Position numbers and translations under genes: made by a program
Assembly: GCA_964019335.1 (NCBI GenBank)
Contig: OZ025692.1
Coordinates: forward strand, 480,568-544,567
Length of the DNA stretch: 64,000 bases
Reading direction: 5' to 3'
Source: Diplonema japonicum
Lineage: Eukaryota > Euglenozoa > Diplonemea > Diplonemida > Diplonemidae
Notes under the pieces: model-generated
What the model saw: the letters and a program-made list of their open reading frames with translations, nothing else
Told to the model about the DNA's origin: nothing
Database searches by the model: none
Shown here: in pieces, positions 1-10,238 of the stretch
How positions within the stretch are numbered: position 1 is the first letter of the stretch
How the letters are laid out: every line of letters starts with the position of its first letter

Positions 1-303
1 AGCCATCGCGTACATGTGTTCTCGGTACCGCCGCACGACGTAGCCCAGAACGGATTCCAGTTCGTTTCTATTTTTTCGCAGCCCGCTTGTGTCCAACCAC
101 TTCCCTATGTTAAGGGGTTCTGTCACAACCACGTCGAGCAAGCCGCCCATTTCTAAATTGTACACAACTTCGAACTTAACAGGTGGTGAGATGTCCTTCG
201 ACTCCACCACCAACCTGTCCCACTCACTACCGTTATGCGACACCTTTTGCGAGACAGAGTACGGTCTGTACTGGGGAGACGCTTGAGGGGATGCTTCAGA
301 CAT
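1..303 (-). CDS. 5' part of an unidentified protein gene, cut by the window edge
   Basis: Reading the minus strand from the ATG at 303-301 gives an open frame of 101 codons with no stop up to base 1, so the gene continues to the left of the window. The protein begins MSEASPQASPQYRPYSVSQK and later has an MGGLLDVVVTEPLNIGKWLD stretch and a basic, charged segment near the edge. Codon choice (G/C-ending, few rare codons) resembles the other genes of the cluster. No family is recognised. It is the most downstream gene of the minus-strand cluster visible here. Confidence 0.6.
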   Translation of the reverse strand, partial: MSEASPQASPQYRPYSVSQKVSHNGSEWDRLVVESKDISPPVKFEVVYNLEMGGLLDVVVTEPLNIGKWLDTSGLRKNRNELESVLGYVVRRYREHMYAMA

Positions 304-354
304 TGGTGGGTGCTTTTTTTTTTTTTGTGTTGTGTTGTGTATGGGGCACTTTTA

Positions 355-454
355 GAAACATGAATTTCGTCCGGATATATTAAAATGCCAACACTTTTTC
401 TGAGCAAAAAAAAGGGGGGGGGGGCAGCATGCAACCATAGGTACCTGTTGCCGT

Positions 455-499
<45 letters not shown>

Positions 500-810
500 C
501 AATTGCGAAGCTTGTTTGCCATGAGGGTGGCAGGCTTTGCAGCGGAAGCGGGGAAAAAAAGGGTCCAAAAAATGGCATAAAAATAATACGTGTGGCCCCT
601 CCCAAAAGATGTCAAGTATTCCACACACACCACTTTCCACCCCGTTGGCAGCATGTGGTTTGCACACGCATTTTAAAAATAAAACAAATGGCGCGCATTG
701 TGACCTACATGGTGTCCAAGCTTAGTCGGCCAGTCTGCACACAAAGTGGTGGTATCTAAAGGATCATTGTTGACATTTCTTTTTCCGGGCGAACTCATTT
801 AACTATTTTT
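355..810 (+). repeat. MITE-like inverted-repeat element, family C, copy 1
   Basis: The ends are imperfect inverted repeats: the left end carries TTCGTCCGGA and then GCCAACACTTTT (366-397), and the right end, read on the minus strand, carries TTCGCCCGGA and ATGTCAACAATG (about 764-795). The interior includes GGCAGCATGCAACCATAGG (423-441), a T38 run and CATGAGGGTGGCAGGCTTTG (520-539). A diverged copy lies inverted at about 36640-37090. No coding capacity. Confidence 0.55.
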
Positions 811-1104
811 ACGTGGATAATTATAAAAAAAGAAGGGGGTGAATGAATAGACAGATGTGCGTAGTTTTAACTCGGGGGGGGGATAAAAATAAAAGTGCTT
901 ATAAAGCAGTGTGTTTTGCTTGGTTTTTTTTTTTTCATTTTTTTTTATTACAACAGGTGAAGGAGAGGTTTTCTTTTTGTTGGTTTCTTTTTTTTTTTTT
1001 TTTTTTTTTAAAGAAGAAGAAAATCAGACATTGGTAACCGAAATGGGTACTACGTGAAAAGATTTCCCTTTTTTTTTTTTTTTCTTTTATCTTCTTTTTT
1101 TATT

Positions 1105-1715
1105 ATTTTATTTCACTCTTCAGAAATTACTTCACGCACTGGGGGGCCCTTACTTCACGCTAAATCTCATTACTTCACGGTGAAATAATGGCCTGTTTTC
1201 CGTGAAGTAATAGGGGGGTTTCCGTTAAATAATATGCCTCGGTAGGCCAATTTTTGGCTCGGTTCGGTTCCCAGTGGGGCTACTTTTTCCTCTCAGTTTG
1301 CTATTTCCCCCCAGGTTCAGCTCAATTGGCCAACTTTTGCCTCGGCTCAGTTCCAAGTTGGACTACTTTTTCCTCCCAATTTGCCCACTTTTGGCTAGGC
1401 CTTGTTCCCAGTTTCTGTGGGTAACTCTTCTGTGGGTAAGGGTAACTTAGTCAGCTTACCCAAGCACCCCAAAAGACTTCAAAATACCGAAGCAGCAGAA
1501 AAAAAGGAGCCAGCGGCCGCGCTAGGTATGGGAAGGCCTGATTAGAGATGGTGACAGTGGCAATGCCAGCGACAGCGGCAGCTCTTAGTCAACAAAAGGA
1601 GGAAAAACAACTTGTATTGTAACCTTTGTAACCCCTCTCTTGTTGTACCCCTTGTCACCCTGTTGTGCCCCTCGTGGTGAAGTAATTTCAGAGTGTCGTG
1701 AAATAAAACCACTTA
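1105..1715. repeat. MITE-like inverted-repeat element, family A
   Basis: The left end reads TTTTATTTCACTCTTCAGAA and then ATTACTTCACG (about 1105-1138). The right end, read on the minus strand, gives TTTTATTTCACGACACTCTG and then AAATTACTTCAC (about 1676-1715). The interior is non-coding, and several inverted pairs of the TTACTTCACG motif fold back internally. This pattern fits a non-autonomous DNA transposon; the target duplication was not resolved. Confidence 0.5.
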
Positions 1716-1784
1716 CCTACCGCCAAGTAATGCTTTACCGACCTCGAGGTAACGGTAAAGTCATTACTTGTAAATAGCTATTAT

Positions 1785-2180
1785 TTCACTCTTCGTCATT
1801 TTCTTCACTCACTAGGGGCCTCATAATTTAACGCGAAACGGCCATAATTTAACTAGTTAAATTATGAGATTTTCGAGTTAAATTATGGGGCTTCAGAGTG
1901 AAAAAATGGGTCTTGTCGTGGAAATAAATGTACCCAACCCCTTGAAAAATCTTTTTGGGGACGGGGTATTTTGACTATTTTTGGCCATCTGAGGCCATTC
2001 CAGCCCTTAAAAGTGGGAATAAGTGCTTTACTTCCCCTTTAAATGCCACGGCGAAATAGCAACCCCATATTACCTTAGGAAAATCCCCAAAAAGGCTGAC
2101 CTGCGTGAAAAAAAACAGCAGTGAAATCAGTGAAGAGTGAGTGACTCAAATGACGAAGAGTGAAATAAAACGACTTACTT
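1785..2180. repeat. MITE-like inverted-repeat element, family B (related to A)
   Basis: The left end TTATTTCACTCTTCGTCATT (from about 1789) is matched in inverted orientation by the right end (about 2150-2174), followed by ACTTACTTGCCGCC. The interior carries AATTTAACTAGTTAAATT palindromes (about 1846-1866). Related fragments occur at 13690-13845 and 36130-36310, so this is a dispersed family. Confidence 0.5.
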
Positions 2181-3446
2181 GCCGCCAAATGAGCCATTAT
2201 TTAACACTCGTTACTGTTTTTTTGCACGAGGGCCCGCAGGGAACTCGAGTTAAATAATGACTCATAATTTGTTGACAATAAATAGCTGTTTATTTTATTT
2301 TTCTCCATTATTTCTCCCTTTTTTTTTGTTTTTGGCGTTGTCATTGAGGGGTGGGGGGGGTTTTTTTTTTCGTTCTGGCTGCGCGCACATCGATACAAAA
2401 AGAAATAGAAAGAAAAAAAGGGGAGGGGGGGGACGAGGGGAGTGAAAGCACCTAAAAACACAATAAAATTCTTACTAACAAATCTTCGCACGTAGAAAAG
2501 AAGAAGAGGCAGGGTACTCCACTACTCCCCTTTTTTTGTTGCTGATCCGGACTGGGGGAGGAATTGAATTACTGGCCCCCTACGTAAGAAAGAGTAGGGC
2601 ATGTGAGAACCATATTAAGGGACATGCATGACATTGTGGATAAATAATAAGAGAAGAGAAGAGAAGAGAAGGAGAATGGAAGGAAGAAGAAGGAGAGGGG
2701 GGGGAAAGAACGATAGTCTAGTATCTAGTGTGTCTTTCTATTTTCTCTTTCTCCCCCCCCCTTTTTTTTTCTTTTTTAAGTTACACCCTGCATCGTAAGG
2801 CTTAATTTTTACAATGGATTTGAAAGTATCGCATTCTTGTTCAAAGGGAGGTGACAAGGGGAAATATATAGTGAAGGGGAGAGGGGGGGAAAAAAATATT
2901 TAAAAATGCTGATACAAGTGAGTTAATTCAAAAGAAGAAGAAATTTATGTAGCTTCGAACCAACGAAGGTTCGCCGGCCACCAGGATCAGACAGGGAAAA
3001 ATCAAACTAATGTGACCGAGGTCTTAGGACCCCGCTCCTCCCTTTTAGCCCAACGAGACAAACACACAAGGCTAGCTTCACAGTTTATTTTTGTTTTTGT
3101 TTTTGTTTTTTTTATACAGAAGAAAAGAAAAAAGAATTCCCCCACTACTTTATTTCTTTCTTTTTTTTCTTCCTCACCCCCATATAGTCACCACCCAAGC
3201 AAAGCACGCAAACGTGGTTTGCGTCTTTTTCTTTTTTTTTTTTTTCTCTCTCATTTTTGCTTCCCCTTTTTATTCTACAAATAGGTAGGAAGGGGGGGGA
3301 GTCAGAACGAAAAATCAAATCAAAACCTTTTTTTTTCTTAACTAAAACTACAATAAGAAAGGGGGCTGAAAAAGGGGGGAAACAGTGAAATGAAGAGGGG
3401 GGGGGGGGGGGGGGAATCACACAAAAGATGATTGCCGCACGCCGTA

Positions 3447-6086
3447 CTAACGGTAGCCGTTGTAGGGCAGCAGGGGACTGCTGTGGTTGGCGTGCTCTGT
3501 GAAGGACCCGTTCGTCGAGTTCGTGAATGAAGTGGAATCTTGAGGCGGGCGTCGTGTGGAGGGGAAGCCTTGCGAGTCCTGCGACAACCTCCTCCCTAGG
3601 ACCTGTTTGAAGTCTCTACGCACGTTCCCTGGAGACAGCTCACACTGTGCGCAAAGCGGCTGGTGCTTGGTAGGCTTGAGCCCCGTGCAGTTCGGGCACA
3701 TGTGGTGGTAGCAATATGATCCCTCTGCTTCTCGAGTAGCAGTGCACCCCAGCGACTTGCACTGGTTCTCATGCACCGTGTATGAGCCCTGCCTCTTCGG
3801 CTTCGCTTTCTTCGGTGTGGCCACATCACCGTCCTCGCTGTCAGGCCAGTACTCCTTCAGGACAGGTTCTGTGCCCCGCCGCCTTGTAAGGTATGGGTTG
3901 GTTTTGTCATTCCGTCCTGCCTTTGGAGAGGCTTGTCGGACCGAGATGGGCATGTGCATAGGTGGCGGCGGTGGGGGTGGTGGGATATCCCCCGTCTGCG
4001 TGGCAATGGACACCATAGGCGGGGGCGCCTCACGTGTGTTGTTGCTGCTGTTGTCTTGTTGTTGGTGTCCTGCTTTGTCAAGCTTGACGCCCACCCTGTA
4101 CATCGTGGTCTGCATGTGATCAATCTTTGCTGACAAACTGTTCACAGACCGCGCCACGTTCTTCCCGCCATCTGGGTCGCGTGTTCTCAGCTTTCCTCTC
4201 ATGAACAACTTCAGAGCTAGCTCGGCATCTATGTACTCCCTCGAGGTGTCCAGCCACTCGCGCAGCGTGATGGTCATCATCTTTTTTTTGGTGTCTTCTT
4301 CGTTGTTCTTCTTCGCACCCGACATCTTCAGCAAGAGCAGCAGCACGCCCAGACGCTTCTCGCAGTAGTCGTGGTTGCGCATCTTGCAGAAGGGCACCGG
4401 CAGGCGGTCGACGTAGTTGATGAAATCCTTCTTCAACTGTCTGGGGGACCAGCCTTCTACCTGCGTCTTGTTGTTCTCCTGCACAGAGACGAAGGCGCCT
4501 GTGATAATAGCGAGAACCATGTTCAAGATGATCATCCATGTGATGATCATGAAAGTCGCCATGTAGAAGCCTGTCCAGTTAGGGTGGATCGCCTTCAGCT
4601 CGTCGTAGTACTGGTCCACCTCTGCGGAGATCAGCAGCCGCAGCAGGTACGCCATTGCAATCCACCATGAAGAGAAGTTCTGGTGGTCCACGCCGTAGAG
4701 GGCAGAGCCTCCTATCCCGTACCCCACGAGCACAATGATCAAGATCATGAGCATAGCTATCAGGTCTGCCTTTGCCTTGTACAGCGTCTCCGAGAGCACT
4801 CCTAGCCTGCCGTTGTACTGCAGGAACCTGAACAGCCTGACCCAAGCGAAGACTACAGCAATGCCGACGTAAGTGTTTGCTCTCTCGTATCTGAACCCAT
4901 AGTTGAAGAGCAGTGTGTACATCTCCTTGTCGTCTGCAGGCGGCTGCCCGTCGTGCAAATCTGGCCCGTCACGCCACAGCACCATCCTGTAGTAACAGGC
5001 GTGGATCAGGATAACTATGAACATCACGTCGTACGCATCGTACAGCCCCAGCCACACAGCGTAGTTCATCTGCCGCCGCCTGTAGATGGTAACGATGAGC
5101 CCTATGGCGAGCTGTGCGGTCAGCAGCACCATGATAACGTCTGCCACGAAGAGGTACCGAAAGTCGTGGGACGTCATGTGCAGTATCTCAAAGGGGTATG
5201 CCTTGAGGTTGGCGACGACGGAGCCTGTCGCGAAGAACTCAATGTAGAAGTGGTTGAGGGCAAAGGCGTCGATGCTGGGGTTGAAGGTCAGCACGTCGAT
5301 GATCACGCAGCGTGTGGCAGAGTCGATCCAGTTGTTCAGCTTCAGGAAACTGACATTTGACGATGCGTCTGCCTGCGACTGGCTGAGGGGGAAGGTGATG
5401 GTGAAGGCGTCCTCCGACGATGGGTACGTGTGGAACATGGTGTTCACCGACAGCACGTCGAGCTCAGACCCGTGCACCCAGTTGGGGGCACCGTACGCGT
5501 CTTTGCTCATCATGTCGATGTCCCACTCGCCGTAGCATTCATCGGGGAAGGAGAGGTGCATAGTGCCTTGGATGATGGAGGGCACCACGCACGCACCTGG
5601 TTTAACCCGGAACTGCCGCAGCAGGAGGTAGCCAATAGGGAAGTTTTGATTTTTCGACATGCGGGAGTTGCCATGTCCGTTGTCAAGGCTGAAGACAGCG
5701 ACAGCTAACTCGGAGTACCAGTCCCAGAAGGTGTCGACGTCGGAGACGTTCAGGAACTGGTTTGTAAACAGCTCCCTGCGGTTTGCGCTCTCCAGGTGGT
5801 AGAGCTCGTTGTACCGCTCGTTCGACAAGCGCGACATCCACGGGATGCTGGTGATGGTCGCCAGCAGGAACAGGTACAGCGGCAACACGCGATACGCCCT
5901 TGCCTTCTCAATGTCGAACCTCAGTACCCCTATCTGGGGCCACAGCCCTACCTCATCGTCAAGGTACAACCCAAGCGCCTCCACCTTGGGCATGATGCCC
6001 GCGTGCTCGTTCTCATCTTGCCCCTCGTCCAAAGGGGTCAACTCGATATCTTTCCCGAAGTCCTGAGAGCTGTCTAAGTGTAACAT
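3447..6086 (-). CDS. Polycystin-2-like (TRPP) cation channel
   Basis: An 879-residue membrane protein without introns. After a cytosolic N-terminus it has a first membrane helix (about residues 67-84), a long extracellular polycystin-type domain (about 90-300, with GTMHLSFPDECYGEWD and scattered N-glycosylation sites), then five more helices, including KADLIAMLMILIIVLVGYGI and a pore-proximal segment before IITWMIILNMVLAIITGAF. This one-plus-five layout with the large first loop is typical of PKD2 channels, usually Ca2+-permeable and often ciliary. The cytosolic tail has a proline run and a Cys/His-rich motif (CKSLGC...CYHHMCPNC...CAQC) that probably binds zinc, which is unusual for the family. 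The ATG at 6086 is the first in frame. The family call is firm; ion selectivity and location are inference. Confidence 0.85.
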   Translation of the reverse strand: MLHLDSSQDFGKDIELTPLDEGQDENEHAGIMPKVEALGLYLDDEVGLWPQIGVLRFDIEKARAYRVLPLYLFLLATITSIPWMSRLSNERYNELYHLESANRRELFTNQFLNVSDVDTFWDWYSELAVAVFSLDNGHGNSRMSKNQNFPIGYLLLRQFRVKPGACVVPSIIQGTMHLSFPDECYGEWDIDMMSKDAYGAPNWVHGSELDVLSVNTMFHTYPSSEDAFTITFPLSQSQADASSNVSFLKLNNWIDSATRCVIIDVLTFNPSIDAFALNHFYIEFFATGSVVANLKAYPFEILHMTSHDFRYLFVADVIMVLLTAQLAIGLIVTIYRRRQMNYAVWLGLYDAYDVMFIVILIHACYYRMVLWRDGPDLHDGQPPADDKEMYTLLFNYGFRYERANTYVGIAVVFAWVRLFRFLQYNGRLGVLSETLYKAKADLIAMLMILIIVLVGYGIGGSALYGVDHQNFSSWWIAMAYLLRLLISAEVDQYYDELKAIHPNWTGFYMATFMIITWMIILNMVLAIITGAFVSVQENNKTQVEGWSPRQLKKDFINYVDRLPVPFCKMRNHDYCEKRLGVLLLLLKMSGAKKNNEEDTKKKMMTITLREWLDTSREYIDAELALKLFMRGKLRTRDPDGGKNVARSVNSLSAKIDHMQTTMYRVGVKLDKAGHQQQDNSSNNTREAPPPMVSIATQTGDIPPPPPPPPMHMPISVRQASPKAGRNDKTNPYLTRRRGTEPVLKEYWPDSEDGDVATPKKAKPKRQGSYTVHENQCKSLGCTATREAEGSYCYHHMCPNCTGLKPTKHQPLCAQCELSPGNVRRDFKQVLGRRLSQDSQGFPSTRRPPQDSTSFTNSTNGSFTEHANHSSPLLPYNGYR

Positions 6087-6965
6087 CGCATTTCAGTAAA
6101 GGGTGCTAGGTACCCTTCCTTCCTGTGTTCGGTGTGCTATTTTCGTTGGGAAAGAAATGCTGCCGGTAATAGCAACAAGCAAATAAAAAAGAAGGGGAAA
6201 AAAACAGAATAAAAAAGATAAAAAAAAAAGAAGAAGAAAAACAAAACCCCTCCAACTGTTATGCAAGCACGGCATACTCTTGCGGGACAGTAAAGGTGGG
6301 GTGTGTTGACCGTGCTCATCTCGCTCCTGTCTACTCCAGGTGCTGACCTCTTCAGCGTGAGGTACTCCTCAATGCAGGTTGGAGAGTACCGTTCCCGCCC
6401 ACTATCCTCGCAATTGCACTGTAGACAAGACTAAGGTCCCTGTGGCTCCTGCGAGGAAAAAGAAAAAGAAAAATAGAAAACGAAGAAGACGAAGGAGAAG
6501 GGATAAGAGGAGAATTTTTGAAGGAGATTGTCAGCGACTGAAGGTGGCGTTATAAGCGCAACCCCATCACTTGCCCAATTGATCACGGGGGCACACCCAC
6601 CTAGATACTGATGCCTCGCGAGAAAGGGAAAAAGAAACAACTGAAAAGTGAAAGAAACAACAAAAAAAAAGAAAAAAAAACACAACAACATGAACAGTGT
6701 TTCTTTATCTTTCCTATATATTATTCCACAAAGTCAGTAGCTAAGCTGTACTATCCACGAAGCCCTTGCTGGCAGACAAGTCATGTGAGTGGAGGTCACT
6801 CCACGCACTGCAGTCTTGTATCGTAACCACAGAAGGCACTGTTCCGGCAAACACGAAGCGCAGACGACAGTGCGAGAGAGGTACAGGACAGGGCATTGAT
6901 GCAATCAGGTTCTCTGCCGCACCCACCTGATGACGACCTGTGTTGTTTGCGTTGTGAAACCTCCA
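6087..6965. other. Intergenic region, no gene seen
   Basis: Purine- and pyrimidine-rich tracts (AAGAAAA runs at about 6180-6250 and 6450-6510, and 6655-6690). Short open frames here lack family signatures. It should contain the 5' processing site of the channel gene and the 3' end of the gene upstream in transcription, but no clear acceptor can be picked. Confidence 0.5.
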
Positions 6966-8417
6966 TCATACCGGGGGTGGCTCCACCGTGGTCTTCCCCT
7001 TCCCTTTCATCTTCGCATGTCCCTTCAGCACCAATGGCTCTGATGACGACTCGGGGATTTGGTAAAGTGGTTCTTCTTCAGGTTCGGGCTCTGGCTCCGG
7101 CTCCGGCTCTGGCTCTGGTTTTGGCAGTGCTGGTAGAGGCTCCTCAGACTGCTCGGGATCCTTCTGGAAGTCCAGGTGCACCCATGCAGGGGGCCTTTCA
7201 TCGAGCGTCTCGTCCACATGCATGTGCTGCTCGTGCGTGTAGCGGATGAGGTAGTTGATGGCGTCGATGATGCCTGCGATGCCTTCGTACGCCTCGCTGC
7301 TGACAGGCGGTTTGGGAGGCGTGCGCATCACCACTGGCGGCGGCGGTGGCGACGGCTCCTGCCTCCTCCTCACCTTCCGCACAGGCTTCCCCCCAAGTAC
7401 GATTTTCTCCCTCCGCGTCTGCTCCTCTTCCTTTGGTTCTGTCCGGAGAACAAGCGGCTGGAAGTCGTCCTCCATAGGCCAGCCTGTGATGGGCTCGTCA
7501 CGTGTGAAGAGAGCGTCTTTGTCCACCTTCTCCCTTTCTTTCTCTCTCCTGCTGCTCTTCACTTGGTGCTCCTGAAGAATAGGGGCCGCGTACGGGGTCG
7601 CAGCGGTGCCGTTGGTGCGAAGACGGTGCCCGGCACCGGAGTTCCAAGGGGCGGGGTTGGCAGCTGGGGCCACTGGCTGTGGCTTGGCGACGATTCGGCG
7701 GCGGGAGGAGCTGAGAGAGCGTGTCGCGGCAGGGGGTTGTGTGTGGTGTTGCGAGGGGGCACTACTGCTGCGGCGGTAGGCAGTTGAGGGTTGAGTCACA
7801 GTAGCTGCAAAGTGCGGGCGGTGCTCATCCCGTGATGGCTCTGCCTGTGCCTGTGGCTGTGGCTGTGGCTGTGCCTGTGGCTGTGGCTGTGGCTGTGGCT
7901 GTGGCTGTGGCTGTGGCTGTGCCTGTGCCTGTGGCTGTGGCTGTGGCTGTGCCTGTGGCTGTGGCTGTGGCTGTGGCTGTGGCTGTGGCTGTGGCTGTGC
8001 CTGTGGCTGTGGCTGCAGTCGAGGCTGGGACTCCACCGCCGCCGCTTTCGTGAAGGCGGCTTGATCTGGAAGCTCAACTTCTCGCTCTACCAACTCAATT
8101 CTCTCTCTTCTCTGCTCGGGGGACGCGTTCCTGAGGGACATGGGGTACCGCCTCTGCAGCGCAAGGGACAGATCCCTTCTTTTAGTGACACGCTTCACAG
8201 GACCGTACCCATTGCGCTCGTCTTCCTCGACAGTGAGCGACAGGGAGCGGAAGCCGCTACCCGTCTGCGCCATTTGATCATCACTGGGGGGGACCTCTTG
8301 CTTGGCCCACTTCATAGCCCACTCTCCCGTCCCCACCTTTCTCGGTTTATTCGAGGTGTACCCCATTGCCGCCAGTGCCTTCATGCTCCCTTGCGCATCT
8401 TGCTCGGTGTCCCCCAT
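6966..8417 (-). CDS. Low-complexity Gln/Pro- and Glu/Pro-rich protein of unknown function
   Basis: I prefer the ATG at 8417 (MGDTEQDAQGSMKALAAMGY) to the one 18 codons upstream, because the upstream residues look like translated UTR. The protein (about 483 residues) has a charged N-terminal region (residues 1-110), a (PQ)n/(AQ)n tract encoded by a GGCTGT hexamer array, a basic serine-rich middle, and a short conserved-looking helix (EAYEGIAGIIDAINYLIRYT). A (PE)n run and the tail TTVEPPPV follow. No enzyme domain is recognised. The GIIDAINYLIRYTHEQHMHV stretch could be a folded interaction motif. The rest looks disordered. Confidence 0.65.
   Translation of the reverse strand: MGDTEQDAQGSMKALAAMGYTSNKPRKVGTGEWAMKWAKQEVPPSDDQMAQTGSGFRSLSLTVEEDERNGYGPVKRVTKRRDLSLALQRRYPMSLRNASPEQRRERIELVEREVELPDQAAFTKAAAVESQPRLQPQPQAQPQPQPQPQPQPQPQAQPQPQPQAQAQPQPQPQPQPQPQPQAQPQPQPQAQAEPSRDEHRPHFAATVTQPSTAYRRSSSAPSQHHTQPPAATRSLSSSRRRIVAKPQPVAPAANPAPWNSGAGHRLRTNGTAATPYAAPILQEHQVKSSRREKEREKVDKDALFTRDEPITGWPMEDDFQPLVLRTEPKEEEQTRREKIVLGGKPVRKVRRRQEPSPPPPPVVMRTPPKPPVSSEAYEGIAGIIDAINYLIRYTHEQHMHVDETLDERPPAWVHLDFQKDPEQSEEPLPALPKPEPEPEPEPEPEPEEEPLYQIPESSSEPLVLKGHAKMKGKGKTTVEPPPV
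7840..8018 (-). repeat. Hexamer microsatellite coding for Gln-Pro
   Basis: About 30 near-perfect GGCTGT/GCCTGT units on the plus strand encode alternating Gln-Pro and Gln-Ala on the minus strand. The period is a multiple of three, so length changes keep the reading frame of the host gene. Confidence 0.85.
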
Positions 8418-8995
8418 GAATGCACTGGAGGGAAGGGTTGTTTGCACAAAACAACAAATGTAATAAAACAATAAAACAAAAAGAAAAAACTCTCATCACA
8501 AGGTGTGAGGGGATAGAGAATTGAACAGTAAAGAAGAAGAATGTGAGGGGAGGGGTTATGGGGAAAAGGGAGAAGGGGAGGTTTTTTTTTAAAAAGGGAT
8601 TCCTTGTTAATGGGGTGGGTGGATAGAGAAGTGGGAAGGGGTCGAAAATAAGAAAAGGGGGGGGATAAAATAAAAGCACACTGTAAAAAATACCCTTCCC
8701 TCCCTTCCCTTCCCCCCCTCCCACCCGCCCCTTTGTTATGTAAATACCGGTTATTACTGTACTATGTGTAAAAACAAACAAAAAAAGATCTTTAAAATTT
8801 AATTCGCCCCCACTTCCCATATCCATGAAAATAACCTCTAAGGGGAACAAACCCCCCTGCTTATTTTGCCTCTTTTTTTTCTTCTTCGTCGTTTTTCTTT
8901 ACCACACTTTGGTCTCTATTTGAAATAAAATTTAAAAAAAAAAAAAAGGAAATCTATGGAAGAAGAAAAAAATAGCTCGCCCCCTCCCCCATCGC
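8418..8995. other. Intergenic region, no gene seen
   Basis: Composed of G/A- and C/T-rich simple tracts, with no open frame showing a domain. It separates the Gln/Pro-rich protein gene from the Rpt3 gene. Confidence 0.5.
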
Positions 8996-10238
8996 CTAAC
9001 GGTAAAATTCAAAATCGTCCGTCTTTCTCTTCACGTGGCGCTGGTAGGCCTTTTCGAAGTCCCGTGCGAGAATAACGTATCTGTTCTTGCGCACAGCTTG
9101 CATGCCTGCTTCCTGGCAAATGGCGTGGATCATCGCACCCGCCAGCTTGTCAGGGCGTGTAACGAAGTCTTCAAGGTCCACCTCGTCAGCAAGAGACATC
9201 TTACCAGTGCACACCTTTTTTTTTTTTTTTTTTTTTTTTTCTTTTCTTGATATAAAGTAATACCTGGAAAATCAGTCGCTTTGACCTTCTGTCTGGGAGA
9301 GGGAACTCAATCTTTCTGTCCAGCCTTCCGGGTCTCATGAGGGCGGGGTCGAGGGTGTCCCACCTGTTGGTTGCCATGATGACCTTGACGTTCTCCGTCT
9401 GGTCGAACCCGTCCATCTGGTTGAGCAGCTCCAGCAAGATACGCTGCACCTCACGGTCGGCACCGGTCTGCGCGTCGAAACGTTTTGTAGCAATGGAATC
9501 GACCTCATCGATGAAGACAATGGACGGTGCGTTCTCCTTCGCCAGACGGAACACGTCCCTCACCATACGCGGGCCCTCCCCTAAGTACTTCTGGACGAAC
9601 TCTGACCCGACAACACGGACAAACGCAGCATTGGTGTGATGAGCAACTGCCTTAGCAAGCATGGTCTTACCGGTACCGGGTGGGCCGTACATGAGCACGC
9701 CCCTTGGGGGGTCGATACCAATCTGGCGGTACAGCTCACCGTGGGTTAGAGGGAGTTCAACAGCCTCTCGCATCTCTTGCTTCTGGATGTCGAGCCCACC
9801 TATGTCAGCGTATGTCACGTCTGGCTTGTCGCCAGCAGCGAGCAATGAGATGGACGCGTCTGACTCAGATGGGAGGATGGCAACACATGCGTTGCTCTGT
9901 TTGTGAAGCCCAATACTGCTGTTTGGCTTTAACTGTTCTCTGTCCAATGTGGAGAGAACCCTGACATAGTAGTTGGGGCCGTTTGTGCTGCCCACGATGC
10001 CCCTTTGCTGGTCGATCATCTCGACGAACTGCCCCACGACAAGGGGGACGGACTGTATCTTCTTCACCTCTTGCTTGGCTGCGAGCTCTTCTTTCATCAG
10101 TTGCTTCGTCTCTATCTTGCAGATCAACGTCTTTAAATCGATTGTGGCTTGATTTTTAACTAACTTCATGTAATCAGTATAACACCCTTCCCTCGACACC
10201 ATCGGTATCCTGTCCTTGTCCCCCTCGTCGCCTGACAT
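8996..10238 (-). CDS. RPT3: 26S proteasome regulatory ATPase Rpt3 (PSMC4)
   Basis: Two exons join into a 397-residue AAA+ subunit of the proteasome base that unfolds ubiquitinated substrates. Visible are the OB-fold region ([20 protein letters not shown]), Walker A ([14 protein letters not shown]), Walker B ([11 protein letters not shown]), the [14 protein letters not shown] segment typical of Rpt3, the arginine-finger region ([15 protein letters not shown]), and the C-terminus DDFEFYR. The intron is 9215-9263 (49 nt, GTATTA...AAAAG): splicing gives [20 protein letters not shown], which matches the family, while reading through gives a polylysine artefact. The intron ends in an A run of about 27 bases instead of a polypyrimidine tract. 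Start at 10238 ([10 protein letters not shown]). Confidence 0.93.

Larger units (their letters stand above)
304..3446. other. Long intergenic stretch with homopolymers and small inverted-repeat elements
   Basis: No credible coding region is seen. The stretch holds a 38-base T run near 459-499, many T, A and G tracts of 8-18 bases, a GAGAA microsatellite near 2650-2675, and the MITE-like repeats listed separately. It separates the cut gene at the left edge from the channel gene at 3447. Confidence 0.6.

Noticed and set aside
153-759. Open frames across the T38 run
   Set aside because: They depend on homopolymer translation (poly-Phe/poly-Lys) and lie in a MITE-like repeat; the only credible coding sequence there is the minus-strand gene ending its visible part at base 1.
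7832-8077. Plus- and minus-strand frames of VAVAVA and HSHSHS type
   Set aside because: Shadows of the GGCTGT microsatellite inside the Gln/Pro-rich gene.
9201-9263. Rpt3 ending in a polylysine tail
   Set aside because: Intron read-through; the conserved C-terminal exon follows at 9214.
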